Positions 1 through 9,027 are shown, numbered from the stretch's first letter. The stretch: DNA of 64,000 nt from Pseudarthrobacter sulfonivorans (GCF_001484605.1 NZ_CP013747.1:558001-622000); one strand, 5' to 3'. A program made the numbers and translations. Notes: generated from the letters alone by a model not told the origin.

Positions 1-706
1 CCGTGACTACATCAACGGGCTCCAGCGCCGGCCCGACGTCATGTGCCGGCACGCCGTAGGCGAACGCAGCGATGGCCTGGGCCCCGCCGATGGCGTAGAC
101 CTCGTCGATGCCGAGCAGGGCCGCTGCCGCGAGGATCGTGGGGTGCGGGAGGCCGCCGAAATCTTTCTGCGGCGGCGATGCCAGGGCGATGGACTGCACT
201 CCGGCAGCCAGCGCCGGGACTACATTCATGATGACCGACGACGGATAGACGGCAAGGCCGCCGGGGACGTACAGGCCGACCCGCGATACCGGCACCCAGT
301 TCTGGCTCACCAGCGCACCATCGCCGAGTTCGACGTCGAGATCCCGCGGCCGCTGCCCGTCCGCGAAGCGCCGGGCCCGGCTGATGGATTCTTCCAGCGC
401 GCTGCGTACAGCCGGATCCAGCTCCGCCAGCGCCCGGGCCAACGAGGCTGCCGGGACGCGGGGGTGGACCTGCTGGACTCCGTCGAAACGGAGTGCCAGG
501 TCGCTGAGGGCTGCGAAGCCGTCCTCGCGGACGGCTTTGATGATATCCAGCACTTTTTGTTCCGCATCCGCCATGGTGTGCTGCCGGGCGCGGGGAACAG
601 CGGCGCGCAAACCGGCAAGTGTCAGACCCCTGCCCCGAAGGTCGACCGTCCGGAAGCTGACAGCGGCGGCAGGCGGGGTGGCAGGAAGTTCAGGAGATGT
701 GGTCAC
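1..706 (-). CDS. hisD: Histidinol dehydrogenase, 5' part (gene runs off the window start)
   Basis: HisD oxidises L-histidinol to L-histidine in two NAD-dependent steps in the cytoplasm, the last reactions of histidine synthesis. About 235 N-terminal codons are present and the frame is still open at base 1. The translation carries family hallmarks: VSRVGLYVPGGLAVYPSSV around residue 135, then NVVPALAAGV and AIGGAQAIAAFAYGV near the window edge. The start is a GTG at 706; the ATG a few bases upstream is followed at once by a stop in its own frame. It begins 9 bases after the membrane-protein gene above it, so the two are probably co-transcribed. The C-terminal half with the remaining catalytic and zinc residues is outside the window. 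Confidence 0.93.
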   Translation of the reverse strand, partial: MTTSPELPATPPAAAVSFRTVDLRGRGLTLAGLRAAVPRARQHTMADAEQKVLDIIKAVREDGFAALSDLALRFDGVQQVHPRVPAASLARALAELDPAVRSALEESISRARRFADGQRPRDLDVELGDGALVSQNWVPVSRVGLYVPGGLAVYPSSVIMNVVPALAAGVQSIALASPPQKDFGGLPHPTILAAAALLGIDEVYAIGGAQAIAAFAYGVPAHDVGPALEPVDVVT

Positions 707-715
707 CGGTCCATT

Positions 716-1249
716 TTACGCGCCGGGCGCGTTGCCTTCGGCTACCGGCATGCCCGCACTCCCGGGCCCGCTCCTGAGCAGGTTTATCAGGCTCAGGACA
801 AACACGGACGTGGCAGTCGCGGCCGGCCACAGGATCAGCACGGGCAGGGACCGGAGCGAGAACGCGACGCTGGCATTGACAGACGTATCTGCGGGGCCGC
901 CCCACAGCTGGCCCGCAAGCACGCCGGTCAGCCACGCGATCAGGGCGCCGCCCAGTCCGCCGGCCAGGCCCAGGAGGAAGGCCGCCTGCGCATCGCGGCC
1001 GCCTATATCGGTCAGGAAGACGGCCACCAGGCACCCTGCGAACACACAAAGCCCAGCAAGGGTGAGGTCCCTGAGCAGCCATACCTCCGGATTGGTCCCG
1101 TCGGCCAGGGCGGGGTTGCGCGTGATCAGGTTCATCCCCCCTGGGGCGAGCAGCCACCACAGGAGGCCGACGGGAACACCACCGGCGGCAGCAGCGGCAA
1201 ACCATTTCCACGGCAGCCGGGAAGACCGGCGGCTGATGTGTTCTCTCAT
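716..1249 (-). CDS. Small four-helix membrane protein of unknown function
   Basis: A 177-residue protein that I do not recognise as a named family. It has four hydrophobic segments, roughly residues 14-35, 57-80, 86-114 and 130-162, joined by short loops rich in Gly and Ala, so it is an integral membrane protein with no visible catalytic motif. A purine-rich AAGG lies upstream of the ATG. The stop is 9 bases before the hisD start, which suggests transcription into hisD, although nothing in the protein suggests a role in histidine synthesis. It diverges from the flavin reductase gene. Confidence 0.8.
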   Translation of the reverse strand: MREHISRRSSRLPWKWFAAAAAGGVPVGLLWWLLAPGGMNLITRNPALADGTNPEVWLLRDLTLAGLCVFAGCLVAVFLTDIGGRDAQAAFLLGLAGGLGGALIAWLTGVLAGQLWGGPADTSVNASVAFSLRSLPVLILWPAATATSVFVLSLINLLRSGPGSAGMPVAEGNAPGA

Positions 1250-1330
1250 GAAACAAACCTTAACAAATGTAGGGTGTGGCCGGTTCGATGACGTGGGCAG
1301 TCTGAACAGATGACGTGCCGGGTCAAGCGA

Positions 1331-1358
1331 TTGCTCCCTGTCCGGCGGGGACTAATAC
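1331..1358 (+). promoter_or_regulatory. Candidate promoter of the flavin reductase gene
   Basis: TTGCTC at 1331-1336 and TAATAC at 1353-1358 are separated by 16 bases and lie about 50 bases before the ATG at 1409. The -10 box lacks the usual final T, so this is a moderate match only. Confidence 0.35.
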
Positions 1359-1408
1359 CCTTAAGGAAGAGTCCATTTCAGCCTGCTTTTCAGGGAGCAA
1401 ATCTCAAG

Positions 1409-1906
1409 ATGACAGACAAAACGCCGTTCGAGGGCACGTTCAAGGAAATGTTCCGGCGGCATGCTGCCGGGGTCGCCATCATCACCGTGAACTACCAGGG
1501 CGAGCCCTACGGCTTTACCGCCACGTCCGTGGCGTCACTTTCCGCACAGCCGCCGCGGTTCACTTTCAACATGGCCCGCAGTTCAAGTTCCTGGCCGGCC
1601 GTGGCCAACGCTACCCACCTCGGCGTCCACATGCTGGGCCTGGAAAACCAGGCGCTGGCGGACCGTTTCGCGCGTACCAAGGACAGGTTCGGCGGGGACC
1701 ATTGGGAAGTTGGCCCGCACGAGGTCCCGATCCTCAAAGACGTCGCCGGCTGGCTGATCGGCAAGATCCAGATGCGGCTCTCCTTCGAGAACAATGCCGT
1801 GGTGGTGGTTGAAGTTGTGGAGGGCGAAGTGGGCGACGACGGTTCGCCGCTCCTGTACCACGCCGGCGGCTATGGCCAGCCGGTCCCGCTGGACTACGAG
1901 ATCTGA
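1409..1906 (+). CDS. Flavin reductase family protein
   Basis: A 165-residue FMN-binding split-barrel protein of the flavin reductase type, which reduces FMN or FAD with NAD(P)H, often for a partner monooxygenase. The start MTDKTPFEGTFKEMFRRHA leads into the typical GVAIITVNYQGEPYGFTATS segment, followed by SLSAQPPRFTFNMARSSSSW, the family's phosphate/flavin-binding region, and a late LLYHAGGYG. An AGGGAG ribosome site about 11 bases upstream favours the ATG at 1409 over earlier in-frame starts. No monooxygenase gene is adjacent, so the partner and substrate are unknown. It converges on dnaE with only 10 bases between the stops and no visible terminator. Confidence 0.85.
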   Translation: MTDKTPFEGTFKEMFRRHAAGVAIITVNYQGEPYGFTATSVASLSAQPPRFTFNMARSSSSWPAVANATHLGVHMLGLENQALADRFARTKDRFGGDHWEVGPHEVPILKDVAGWLIGKIQMRLSFENNAVVVVEVVEGEVGDDGSPLLYHAGGYGQPVPLDYEI

Positions 1907-1916
1907 CTAACGGGAC

Positions 1917-4900
1917 CTAGTTATCCAGGCAGGTTGGGCCCAGGAGCACCTTCAGGTCGCCGAACAATGACGGACTGGGGTTGACCCTGAGATGGACGGG
2001 GAGGCCCATGACTTCCGTCCGGGTGTCCCCCTGCAGGTGAAGCCGGACTTCCGAGTTCCCCCGATGGTTCCGAAGCACATCGCCCAGTTCGGTGACAACA
2101 GCCTCGGTTGCCTTGTGGGTAGGCATCGAAATGAGCACGGGGCCGTTGGTTCCTTCACTGAGGTCCGGAACGGAGAGTTCCATGCAGTTCAGCGTCACGG
2201 CACCATCGTCCCGCCGCTGCAGGCGGCCTTTGACCACCACGATCAGGTCCTCGGCAAGGACCGAGGCGATGGGGCCGTAGACCTGGCCAAAGAACATCAC
2301 CTCCATGGAGCCGCCAAGGTCTTCGATTTCGGCACGGGCATAGGCGTTGCCACTCGCCTTGGCGATCCTGCGGCTGAGCGAGGTGATCATGCCGGAGATG
2401 GTGATGATGGCGCCGTCGTGCGGCCCGTCTTCGCCGATGATCGAGGTGATGGACTGGTCCGCGTGCTGGCTGAGGAGTCCTTCCAGGCCCTGCAGCGGGT
2501 GGTCCGACACATACAGGCCGAGCATGTCCCGCTCAAACGAGAGCTTGTCCTTCTTCTCCCATTCCGGCAGGTCGGGAATCTCGATGCTCAGCGACGCTTC
2601 GGATTCGGCCTCCTCGAAACCGGCGAAGAGATCGAACTGGCCGATCGCTTCGTTTCGTTTGAGGGTGATGACGGAGTCGATGGCCTCTTCATGGATCATC
2701 GCCAGCGCACGCCGGTGGTGGTTGAGGGAATCGAAGGCTCCGGCCTTGATCAGGGATTCAATGGTCCGCTTGTTGCAGACCACGGCGGGGACCTTCATGA
2801 GGTAGTCCTTGAAGGACGTGTAGGCGCCTTCCTTTTCGCGCGCGGCCACCATCGCTTCGACGGCGTTGACCCCTACGTTGCGGATGGCGCCCATGCCGAA
2901 GCGGATGTCGGTGCCTACCGGGGTGAAGTTCAGCGCGGATTCGTTCACATCCGGCGGCAGCACGGTGATTCCCATGCGCCGGCATTCGTTGAGGTAAATT
3001 GCCGATTTGTCCTTGTCGTCACCGACCGACGTCAGCAGGGCAGCCATGTATTCCGGCGCAAAGTGCGCCTTCAGGTAGGCGGTCCAGTAGGAGATCACGC
3101 CATAGGCGGCGGAGTGGGCCTTGTTGAAGGCGTAGTCGGAGAACGGCAGCAGGATGTCCCACAGGGTCTTGACGGCGGCCATGGAATAGCCGTTGTCCTG
3201 CATGCCCTGGGAGAATCCGGCGAACTGCTTGTCCAGCTCGGATTTCTTCTTTTTACCCATGGCGCGCCGCAGGATGTCTGCCTGCCCGAGGGAATAGCCC
3301 GCGAGCTTCTGGGCTACGGCCATCACCTGCTCCTGATAGACGATCAGGCCGTAAGTTCCACCGAGGATTTCAGCAAGGGGTTCCTTGAGTTCGGGGTGGA
3401 TCGGAATGACTTCCTGGATCCCGTTTTTGCGCAGCGCGTAGTCGGTGTGCGCGTTGGCGCCCATCGGGCCTGGCCGGTAGAGCGCGAGCACTGCGGAGAT
3501 GTCTTCGAAGTTGTCAGGCTTCATCAGCTTCAGCAGTGAGCGCATGGGGCCGCCATCAAGCTGGAACACGCCCAGGGTGTCGCCCCGGGCCAGCAGTTCA
3601 TAGGAGGCCACGTCATCCAGGGCCAGGCTGTCCAGGTCCAGGTCCAGGCCCCGGTTGAGCTTGATGTTCTCCAGGGCGTCGGAAATGATCGTCAGGTTCC
3701 GCAGGCCGAGGAAGTCCATCTTGATCAGGCCCAGGCCCTCGCAGGTGGGGTAGTCGAACTGCGTGATCACCTGGCCGTCCTGGATGCGCCGCATGACCGG
3801 GATGACATCGATGATGGGGTCCGAGGACATAATGACGCCGGCGGCGTGCACGCCCCACTGGCGTTTCAGCCCCTCAATGCCGAGAGCCGTCTCGAAGACC
3901 TTGGCGGCCTCGGGATCAGTTGCGATCAGCTGGCGGAAGTCACCGGCCTCGCCGTAGCGCTTTGAGTCTTTGTTCTGGATGTCGGCGAGCGGGATGTCCT
4001 TGGCCATCACGGCCGGCGGGAGCGCCTTGGTCAGCTGCTCGCCCATGCTGAACGGGTAACCCAGCACACGGGAGGAGTCCTTCAGCGCCTGCTTGGTCTT
4101 GATGGTGCCGTACGTGACAATCATGGCCACGCGCTCGTCGCCGTATTTCCGGGTCACATAGTCGATGACCTCGGACCGCCGACGATCATCGAAGTCAACG
4201 TCGAAGTCAGGCATCGACACACGGTCCGGGTTGAGGAACCGTTCAAAGATCAGGCCGTGCAGGAGCGGATCCAGGTCCGTGATGCGCATGGCGTACGCCA
4301 CCATGGAGCCGGCTCCGGAGCCACGGCCCGGCCCGACGCGGATGCCGTTTTTCTTCGCCCAGTTGATGAAGTCGGCCACCACCAGGAAGTAACCCGGGAA
4401 CCCCATGGAGGTGATGACTTCGAGCTCGTAGTCAGCCTGGGTGCGGACTTTGTCCGGGACACCGCCCGGGTACCGGTATTCCAGTCCGGTGGCAACTTCC
4501 TTGACCAGCCAGGATGTCTCGTCCTCGCCCGGCGGGCACGGGAACCGCGGCATGTAGTTAGCACCGGTGTTGAACGAGACATCGCAGCGCTCGGCGATCA
4601 GCAGGGTGTTGTCGCAAGCATCCGGGTGGTCCCTGAACAGCTCCCGCATCTCCTGCGGGGATTTGAGGTAGTAGCCGCTGCCGGAGAACGCGAAGCGGGA
4701 ACCGCCGTTGTCATACGATGGCTCCAGCAGCGTGGAACCCGACTGGATGGCAAGCAGGGCCTCGTGCGCCTTGGCGTCGTGTTCGTGCGTGTAATGCAGG
4801 TCGTTGGTCGCCACCAACGGCAGGTTCAGGTCCTTGGCCAGCCGCAGCAGGTCCCCCGTGACCCGGCGTTCAATGTCCAGGCCGTGGTCCATCAGTTCGC

Positions 4901-5474
4901 AGAAATAGTTCTCCGCACCGAAAATGTCCCGGAATTCCGAGGCGGCTTCCACGGCCTCGCGGTACTGGCCCAGCCGCAGCCGGGTCTGGACCTCCCCCGA
5001 AGGGCAGCCAGTAGTGGCGATCAGGCCTTCGGAGTATGTGTTCAGGAGCTCACGGTCCAAACGCGGCCACTTGCCGAAGACTGCGTCCAGCGAGCCAATG
5101 GACGAGGCCCGGAAGAGGTTGCGCATGCCGACGTTGTTATAGCTCAGCAGCGTCATGTGGGTGTAGGAGCCACCGCCGGAGATGTCGTCCTTGCGCTGGT
5201 GTTCCTCGCCCCAGCGGACACGGCTTTTGTCCGTCCGTGCGGTGCCGGGGGTGACGTAGGCTTCGACGCCGATAATCGGCTTGATCCCCTGGTCCGTGGC
5301 GCGCTTCCAGAAATCGAAAGCCCCGAAAAGGTACCCGTGGTCGGTGGTGGCCAGGGCCGGCATCCCGAGGCGTTCAGTCTCGTTGAAGAGCTCACCCAGG
5401 CGGGCTGCGCCATCCAACATGGAGTATTCGGTGTGGTTGTGGAGATGGACGAACGAGGCATTGCTGGAAGTCAC
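1917..5474 (-). CDS. dnaE: DNA polymerase III alpha subunit, replicative
   Basis: The 1185-residue catalytic subunit of the replicative polymerase, full length for the DnaE1 class. It opens with a PHP domain (FVHLHNHTEYSMLDGAARL, near residue 8). The polymerase core has GPGRGSGAGSMVAYA and the catalytic PDFDVDFDDRRR, whose acidic residues bind the metal ions. Later come helix-hairpin-helix sequence and a C-terminal OB fold (IITISGMITSLSRRIAK). The start is GTG at 5474. A TAGAAT box ends six bases before it and no ribosome site is visible, so the message is probably leaderless. The gene follows lspA and rluD on the same strand after a 50-base gap. Confidence 0.98.
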   Translation of the reverse strand: MTSSNASFVHLHNHTEYSMLDGAARLGELFNETERLGMPALATTDHGYLFGAFDFWKRATDQGIKPIIGVEAYVTPGTARTDKSRVRWGEEHQRKDDISGGGSYTHMTLLSYNNVGMRNLFRASSIGSLDAVFGKWPRLDRELLNTYSEGLIATTGCPSGEVQTRLRLGQYREAVEAASEFRDIFGAENYFCELMDHGLDIERRVTGDLLRLAKDLNLPLVATNDLHYTHEHDAKAHEALLAIQSGSTLLEPSYDNGGSRFAFSGSGYYLKSPQEMRELFRDHPDACDNTLLIAERCDVSFNTGANYMPRFPCPPGEDETSWLVKEVATGLEYRYPGGVPDKVRTQADYELEVITSMGFPGYFLVVADFINWAKKNGIRVGPGRGSGAGSMVAYAMRITDLDPLLHGLIFERFLNPDRVSMPDFDVDFDDRRRSEVIDYVTRKYGDERVAMIVTYGTIKTKQALKDSSRVLGYPFSMGEQLTKALPPAVMAKDIPLADIQNKDSKRYGEAGDFRQLIATDPEAAKVFETALGIEGLKRQWGVHAAGVIMSSDPIIDVIPVMRRIQDGQVITQFDYPTCEGLGLIKMDFLGLRNLTIISDALENIKLNRGLDLDLDSLALDDVASYELLARGDTLGVFQLDGGPMRSLLKLMKPDNFEDISAVLALYRPGPMGANAHTDYALRKNGIQEVIPIHPELKEPLAEILGGTYGLIVYQEQVMAVAQKLAGYSLGQADILRRAMGKKKKSELDKQFAGFSQGMQDNGYSMAAVKTLWDILLPFSDYAFNKAHSAAYGVISYWTAYLKAHFAPEYMAALLTSVGDDKDKSAIYLNECRRMGITVLPPDVNESALNFTPVGTDIRFGMGAIRNVGVNAVEAMVAAREKEGAYTSFKDYLMKVPAVVCNKRTIESLIKAGAFDSLNHHRRALAMIHEEAIDSVITLKRNEAIGQFDLFAGFEEAESEASLSIEIPDLPEWEKKDKLSFERDMLGLYVSDHPLQGLEGLLSQHADQSITSIIGEDGPHDGAIITISGMITSLSRRIAKASGNAYARAEIEDLGGSMEVMFFGQVYGPIASVLAEDLIVVVKGRLQRRDDGAVTLNCMELSVPDLSEGTNGPVLISMPTHKATEAVVTELGDVLRNHRGNSEVRLHLQGDTRTEVMGLPVHLRVNPSPSLFGDLKVLLGPTCLDN

Positions 5475-5486
5475 CGCACCATTCTA
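5475..5486 (-). promoter_or_regulatory. -10 box for a leaderless dnaE transcript
   Basis: On the minus strand TAGAAT (5486-5481) is followed by six bases and then the GTG start at 5474. This places transcription initiation at the start codon. No convincing -35 is visible at 16-18 bases. Confidence 0.5.
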
Positions 5487-5524
5487 AGCGCTGGCGGACT
5501 GCCAAGGGCCCAGCGACCCAGCCG

Positions 5525-6451
5525 CTAGGCCTCCCCGGACTCCAGGACTTCGAGGGCAAAGGCCAGGTCCTGCGGGTATTCGCTGGTAACGGTCACGCGC
5601 TCCCCCGTTGCCGGGTGGTCGAAGCCGAGCTGCCGGGCATGGAGCCATTGCCGGGTCAGGCCCAGGGTGGCGGCGAGCCGAGGATCCGCCCCGTAGGTAA
5701 GATCTCCGGCGCATGGGTGCCGCAACGCAGAGAAATGGACACGGATCTGGTGTGTACGCCCGGTCTCAAGGTGCACCTCCACCAGCGTGGCCTTGCCAAA
5801 AGCCTCCAGCACCTCATAATGCGTGATCGACGGCCGGCCGTCTTCGATCACGGCAAAGCGCCAGTCGTGTCCGGGGTGGCGACCGATTGGTGCGTCGATG
5901 GTGCCCTCCAGCGGATCCGGGAGCCCCTGGACCACCGCGTGGTACACCTTCTCCACGGTGCGCTCCTTGAAGGCCCGCTTCAGGGCCGTATAGGCGCGCT
6001 CCGTTTTGGCCACCACCATCACCCCGGACGTGCCGACGTCGAGCCGGTGCACAATCCCCACCCGCTCAGGGGAACCCGACGTCGAGATCCGGAAGCCGGC
6101 TCCGGCGAGACCGCCGACCACGGTGGGCCCTACCCAGCCGGGCGACGGATGCGCGGCAACGCCCACCGGCTTGTCCACCACGACAAATTCGTCGTCGTCC
6201 AGCAGGATTTTCAGGCCTTCCACAACTTCCTCCACCACTTCGAGCGGGTCCCGTCGTTCAGGCACCGTCACTTCCAGGACATCGCCGGCAACCAACCGCG
6301 CGGACTTTCCGAGTTTCTTGCCGCGGCTCACCACGTTGCCTTCAGCAATGAGGGTCGCGGCCATTGACCGGGAAATCCCCATCAGCTTGGCGAGCCCTGC
6401 GTCCGCCCGCGTTCCGCCGAATTCGTCGGCGACCACCACACGCTCAGACAC
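5525..6451 (-). CDS. rluD: RluA/RluD-family 23S rRNA pseudouridine synthase
   Basis: A cytoplasmic enzyme of about 308 residues that isomerises uridines, probably in large-subunit rRNA. An N-terminal S4 RNA-binding domain ([21 protein letters not shown]) is followed by the catalytic domain with [19 protein letters not shown], where the Asp is the nucleophile, and by [19 protein letters not shown] near the C-terminus. The chosen start is GTG at 6451, which overlaps the lspA stop by eight bases (GTGTCTGA). The frame is open further upstream, but that sequence is basic, unlike the family and inside lspA. The lspA-rluD pairing is common in bacteria. The exact RluD target is inferred from family, not from sequence. 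Confidence 0.93.
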   Translation of the reverse strand: MSERVVVADEFGGTRADAGLAKLMGISRSMAATLIAEGNVVSRGKKLGKSARLVAGDVLEVTVPERRDPLEVVEEVVEGLKILLDDDEFVVVDKPVGVAAHPSPGWVGPTVVGGLAGAGFRISTSGSPERVGIVHRLDVGTSGVMVVAKTERAYTALKRAFKERTVEKVYHAVVQGLPDPLEGTIDAPIGRHPGHDWRFAVIEDGRPSITHYEVLEAFGKATLVEVHLETGRTHQIRVHFSALRHPCAGDLTYGADPRLAATLGLTRQWLHARQLGFDHPATGERVTVTSEYPQDLAFALEVLESGEA

Positions 6452-7034
6452 CGTCCGTGTCCTTCGGCTGTGCCGCCTCTTTCCGTGCCGCCGCGACGTG
6501 GCGTGAACCGTCAAGGGCGATCCCCTTCAGCGTGAGGATACAGATGATGACCACCGCCGAGACCACCGCGGAGTCGGCGATATTGAAGATCGCAAAATTG
6601 GGCAGCTGGATGAAATCCACCACGTGCCCCATGCCGAACGAGGGCTCCCGGAAGAGCCTGTCCGTCAGGTTGCCCAGGGCCCCGCCCAGGAGCAGACCCA
6701 GTGCCAGCGACCACCAGGCCGAGCCCAGCTTGCGCACCTGGAACAGAATGGCGATGGAGACGCCGGCCATGATGATGGAGAACACCCACGTGACATTTTC
6801 ACCGATCGAAAATGCGGCGCCGGAATTGCGGATGAAGTACCAGTGCAGGAGCGGCGGAAGCACCGGGATGCGTTCACCCTCCACCATCGAGGACGTCACC
6901 CAGAGTTTTGTCAGCTGGTCCAGGACGTACGCAAAGACCGCAAAACCGGCGAAGAGCGAGAGCAGGAGTGCCCGCCGGGGGCGGGCTGATGAAGGAGAAG
7001 GGTTTGCGGCGTCAGCGGCGAGGTGGTCAGTCAT
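6444..7034 (-). CDS. lspA: Signal peptidase II (lipoprotein signal peptidase)
   Basis: An inner-membrane aspartyl protease of 196 residues that cleaves the signal peptide of prolipoproteins before the lipidated Cys. It has four predicted membrane helices. Conserved blocks are [23 protein letters not shown] and [18 protein letters not shown]; the two catalytic Asp residues are in the NLTDR and NIADS motifs. The N-terminus carries a hydrophilic extension of about 30 residues, common in actinobacteria. The last codons overlap the rluD start, which suggests coupled translation. One likely client in this window is the lipoprotein at 29105-29632. Confidence 0.97.
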   Translation of the reverse strand: MTDHLAADAANPSPSSARPRRALLLSLFAGFAVFAYVLDQLTKLWVTSSMVEGERIPVLPPLLHWYFIRNSGAAFSIGENVTWVFSIIMAGVSIAILFQVRKLGSAWWSLALGLLLGGALGNLTDRLFREPSFGMGHVVDFIQLPNFAIFNIADSAVVSAVVIICILTLKGIALDGSRHVAAARKEAAQPKDTDGV

Positions 7035-7072
7035 GGTGCTTTCATTTTGTAAAACCGATGTTAAATCCTAAA

Positions 7073-7105
7073 AACCGGCGGCCGAGGAATCCTCAGCCAC
7101 CGGTT
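7073..7105 (-). terminator. Rho-independent terminator after divIVA
   Basis: AACCGG-containing arms form a hairpin of about 16 pairs with G-U type mismatches, and on the minus strand it is followed directly by TTTTTA. It sits 23 bases after the divIVA stop and marks the end of the large division cluster transcript. Confidence 0.85.
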
Positions 7106-7127
7106 CTCAGAATACGTGCTTGACGAA

Positions 7128-7823
7128 CTAGTTCGCTTCAACCTCAGGTGCCGCCACGGAACCGCGGGCGTCAAGGTCGCGCAGCTGGCCTTCAATGTAG
7201 GCCTTCAGGCGTGAGCGGTAGTCGCGTTCGAAGCCGCGGAGTTGCTCTACCTTGCGTTCCAGGACGGAGCGCTGCTGCTCGAGGGCACCGAGGATCTTCC
7301 GGGACTTCTCCTGGGCATCGTTGACCAGGCTGCTGGCCTCGATCTGGGCCTCTGCGATGATCTTGTCCTTCTGGGACTGACCGTCGGCGACGTGACGGTC
7401 GTGCATCTGCTGCGCCATGGCAAGCAGGCCGGCAGCGGACTCGGCTGAAACCGTGCTTCCGTTGGCTGCGGTGGGCGCAGCAGCCGGGACGGCCGCAACA
7501 GGTGCTACCGGCTCGGCTTCCTTCTTCTTGGCGGCGTCGGTAGCTTTCGCCTCGACCTCGGCCTTCGCCGGGGTCTCAACCTTGTCAGCCTTGACGGGTA
7601 CGGGAACCTTCTCGACCACCGGGGCGGACGCAGCGGAGCTGGCCGGCACACCGGAACCTGATTCTGCAAGCTTCTTGCGGAGCTCGTCGTTCTCCTGGTT
7701 CAGGCGCCTGAGTTCCACAACGATCTCGTCCAGGAAGTCATCAACTTCATCCTGGTCGTACCCTTCGCGGAACTTGGTCGGCTGAAAGCGCTTGTTGACA
7801 ACGTCTTCTGGCGTCAAAGCCAT
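7128..7823 (-). CDS. divIVA: DivIVA/Wag31 polar growth and septum-site protein
   Basis: A cytoplasmic coiled-coil protein of 231 residues that gathers at poles and septa and recruits wall-synthesis proteins in actinobacteria. The conserved N-terminal domain reads MALTPEDVVNKRFQPTKFRE and continues with a DQDEVDDFLDEIVVELRRL helix that starts the first coiled coil. An Ala/Pro/Lys-rich linker follows (about residues 58-120), then a second long coiled coil (SAAGLLAMAQQMHDRHVA onward). It is the last gene of the division cluster, where Wag31 sits in mycobacteria. In M. tuberculosis Wag31 is phosphorylated by PknA/B; whether the PASTA kinase in this window does so is unknown. A GAGGTG ribosome site precedes the ATG. 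Confidence 0.95.
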   Translation of the reverse strand: MALTPEDVVNKRFQPTKFREGYDQDEVDDFLDEIVVELRRLNQENDELRKKLAESGSGVPASSAASAPVVEKVPVPVKADKVETPAKAEVEAKATDAAKKKEAEPVAPVAAVPAAAPTAANGSTVSAESAAGLLAMAQQMHDRHVADGQSQKDKIIAEAQIEASSLVNDAQEKSRKILGALEQQRSVLERKVEQLRGFERDYRSRLKAYIEGQLRDLDARGSVAAPEVEAN

Positions 7824-8000
7824 CTGGTCACCTCATTGGTCTAGTTAGTCAGTAGGCCTTCCGGCCGTCAAAACTACGGTACCTAAATATTGTCTGGTTC
7901 CTCTAATTCAACACTGGGTGTCAAACCGGAGATTTCTTCGCGGCTCAGAGGGAGTTCCAATTCCAGGAACTTCGCCTGCGCCGCTAGGTCTTGTCGAAGA

Positions 8001-8288
8001 TTACGCGAAACCCCTGGTGACCGCCATCGCGATGCTGACGGCGATGAACAGGACCAGAAACCCGAGGTCCAAAGTCACCCCGCCGAGCCTCAACGGCGGG
8101 ATCAGCCTCCGGAGCCCCTTGAGGGGCGGATCGGTGATCGAGTACACCGTGTGGGCCACCACGAGGGCAACACCACGCGGACGCCATTCCCTGGCAAACA
8201 TCTGGACCCAGTCAAAGACCAGCCGGATGATCAGCGCCACGAAGAACAGCAAAAGGGCGATATAGACAAGTCCGAAAACAATTCCCAT
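8001..8288 (-). CDS. YggT-family membrane protein
   Basis: A 95-residue protein with two YggT-type halves: a hydrophobic helix at about residues 2-25 (VFGLVYIALLLFFVALIIRL), a loop with DWVQMFAREW, a short segment ending SITDPPLKGLRRLIPPLRLG, and a second helix (LDLGFLVLFIAVSIAMAV). The PPLKGLRRLIPP loop is diagnostic of the family. Its molecular role is not firmly known; it sits between sepF and divIVA in most actinobacteria (Rv2146c in M. tuberculosis), which implies a link to wall growth or division. The ribosome site is weak. A large palindrome lies between it and sepF. Confidence 0.9.
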   Translation of the reverse strand: MGIVFGLVYIALLLFFVALIIRLVFDWVQMFAREWRPRGVALVVAHTVYSITDPPLKGLRRLIPPLRLGGVTLDLGFLVLFIAVSIAMAVTRGFA

Positions 8289-8362
8289 GACTTAACTCAT
8301 ATCTCCATGTCCATTCCGGATACCGCGGTGCCCTGCCAATGTTTCTTGTCTATTTCAGCACA

Positions 8363-8392
8363 GATGCCAGACAGGTGTACCTGTCTGGCATC
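8363..8392. repeat. Near-perfect 30-base palindrome between sepF and yggT
   Basis: Two 14-base arms (GATGCCAGACAGGT and its complement) surround a 2-base centre. There is no T-run on either strand, so it is not a standard terminator. It lies 16 bases downstream of the sepF stop and about 75 bases before the yggT start, and could act as an RNA processing or stability hairpin or as a protein-binding site. Confidence 0.8.
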
Positions 8393-8408
8393 CGGAATAA
8401 GCTCAGGG

Positions 8409-8939
8409 CTAACTTTGATTGAAGAAGCTGGCCTGGGTCTCGCTGACCTTCTTGTCATCGCCAATGACCTCAATGTACGACGGTGACAGCAGGAAAACCT
8501 TGTTGGTGACGCGTTCGATGCTGCCCCGGAGACCAAAAACCAGGCCGGCCGAGAAGTCAACGAGACGCTTGGCGTCCGCTTCGCCCATGTCGGTGACGTT
8601 CATGATGACCGGGATGCCGTCCCGGAAACTCTCACCGATGAGCTTGGCGTCATTGTAGGATCGCGGGTGGATCGTGGTGATCTGCCGAAGCCCGGACGGT
8701 TCTTCGCGGCTTGAGGCCGCACGCTTGATGGGGGTCACTGGTGCGCGGTATTCCTCTTCGGGGGCGTGTGATGACTCGCGGCTGACGTCGCGGACGGGTG
8801 CCGGTGCACGGCGTTCCTCGCGGTCAACTTCCATCGAATCGTCCTCGTCCTTACGTGTTGTGGTGTGCTCGGACTCGTAGTGTTCATCGCCATCGGCGAG
8901 CCCAAGATAGATCATTGTCTTGCGCAGAGCGCCGGCCAT
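8409..8939 (-). CDS. sepF: SepF, FtsZ membrane anchor
   Basis: A 176-residue cytosolic protein. In actinobacteria SepF ties FtsZ filaments to the membrane and is needed for Z-ring assembly. The N-terminal helix [20 protein letters not shown] is the membrane-binding segment. A charged disordered linker (about residues 20-80) follows, then the conserved core [40 protein letters not shown] and [13 protein letters not shown]. An AGGAG site precedes the ATG. It lies two genes downstream of ftsZ, the usual actinobacterial arrangement. It ends with [16 protein letters not shown]. Confidence 0.95.
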   Translation of the reverse strand: MAGALRKTMIYLGLADGDEHYESEHTTTRKDEDDSMEVDREERRAPAPVRDVSRESSHAPEEEYRAPVTPIKRAASSREEPSGLRQITTIHPRSYNDAKLIGESFRDGIPVIMNVTDMGEADAKRLVDFSAGLVFGLRGSIERVTNKVFLLSPSYIEVIGDDKKVSETQASFFNQS

Positions 8940-9027
8940 GGTCGACTCCTAATCGTGTCCGTAGGCGGGCCGCCCAATGACTTGACAGCCTTGAATCCCC
9001 CGCCATTCACTTCCTATGGGATCGACG

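Noticed and set aside
41..1291. Plus-strand open frame of about 416 codons across hisD and the membrane gene
   Set aside because: Covers two opposite-strand genes and their gap; composition is that of a shadow frame.
1992..3539. Plus-strand open frame of about 515 codons opposite dnaE
   Set aside because: Antisense to the catalytic part of dnaE, with no family features.
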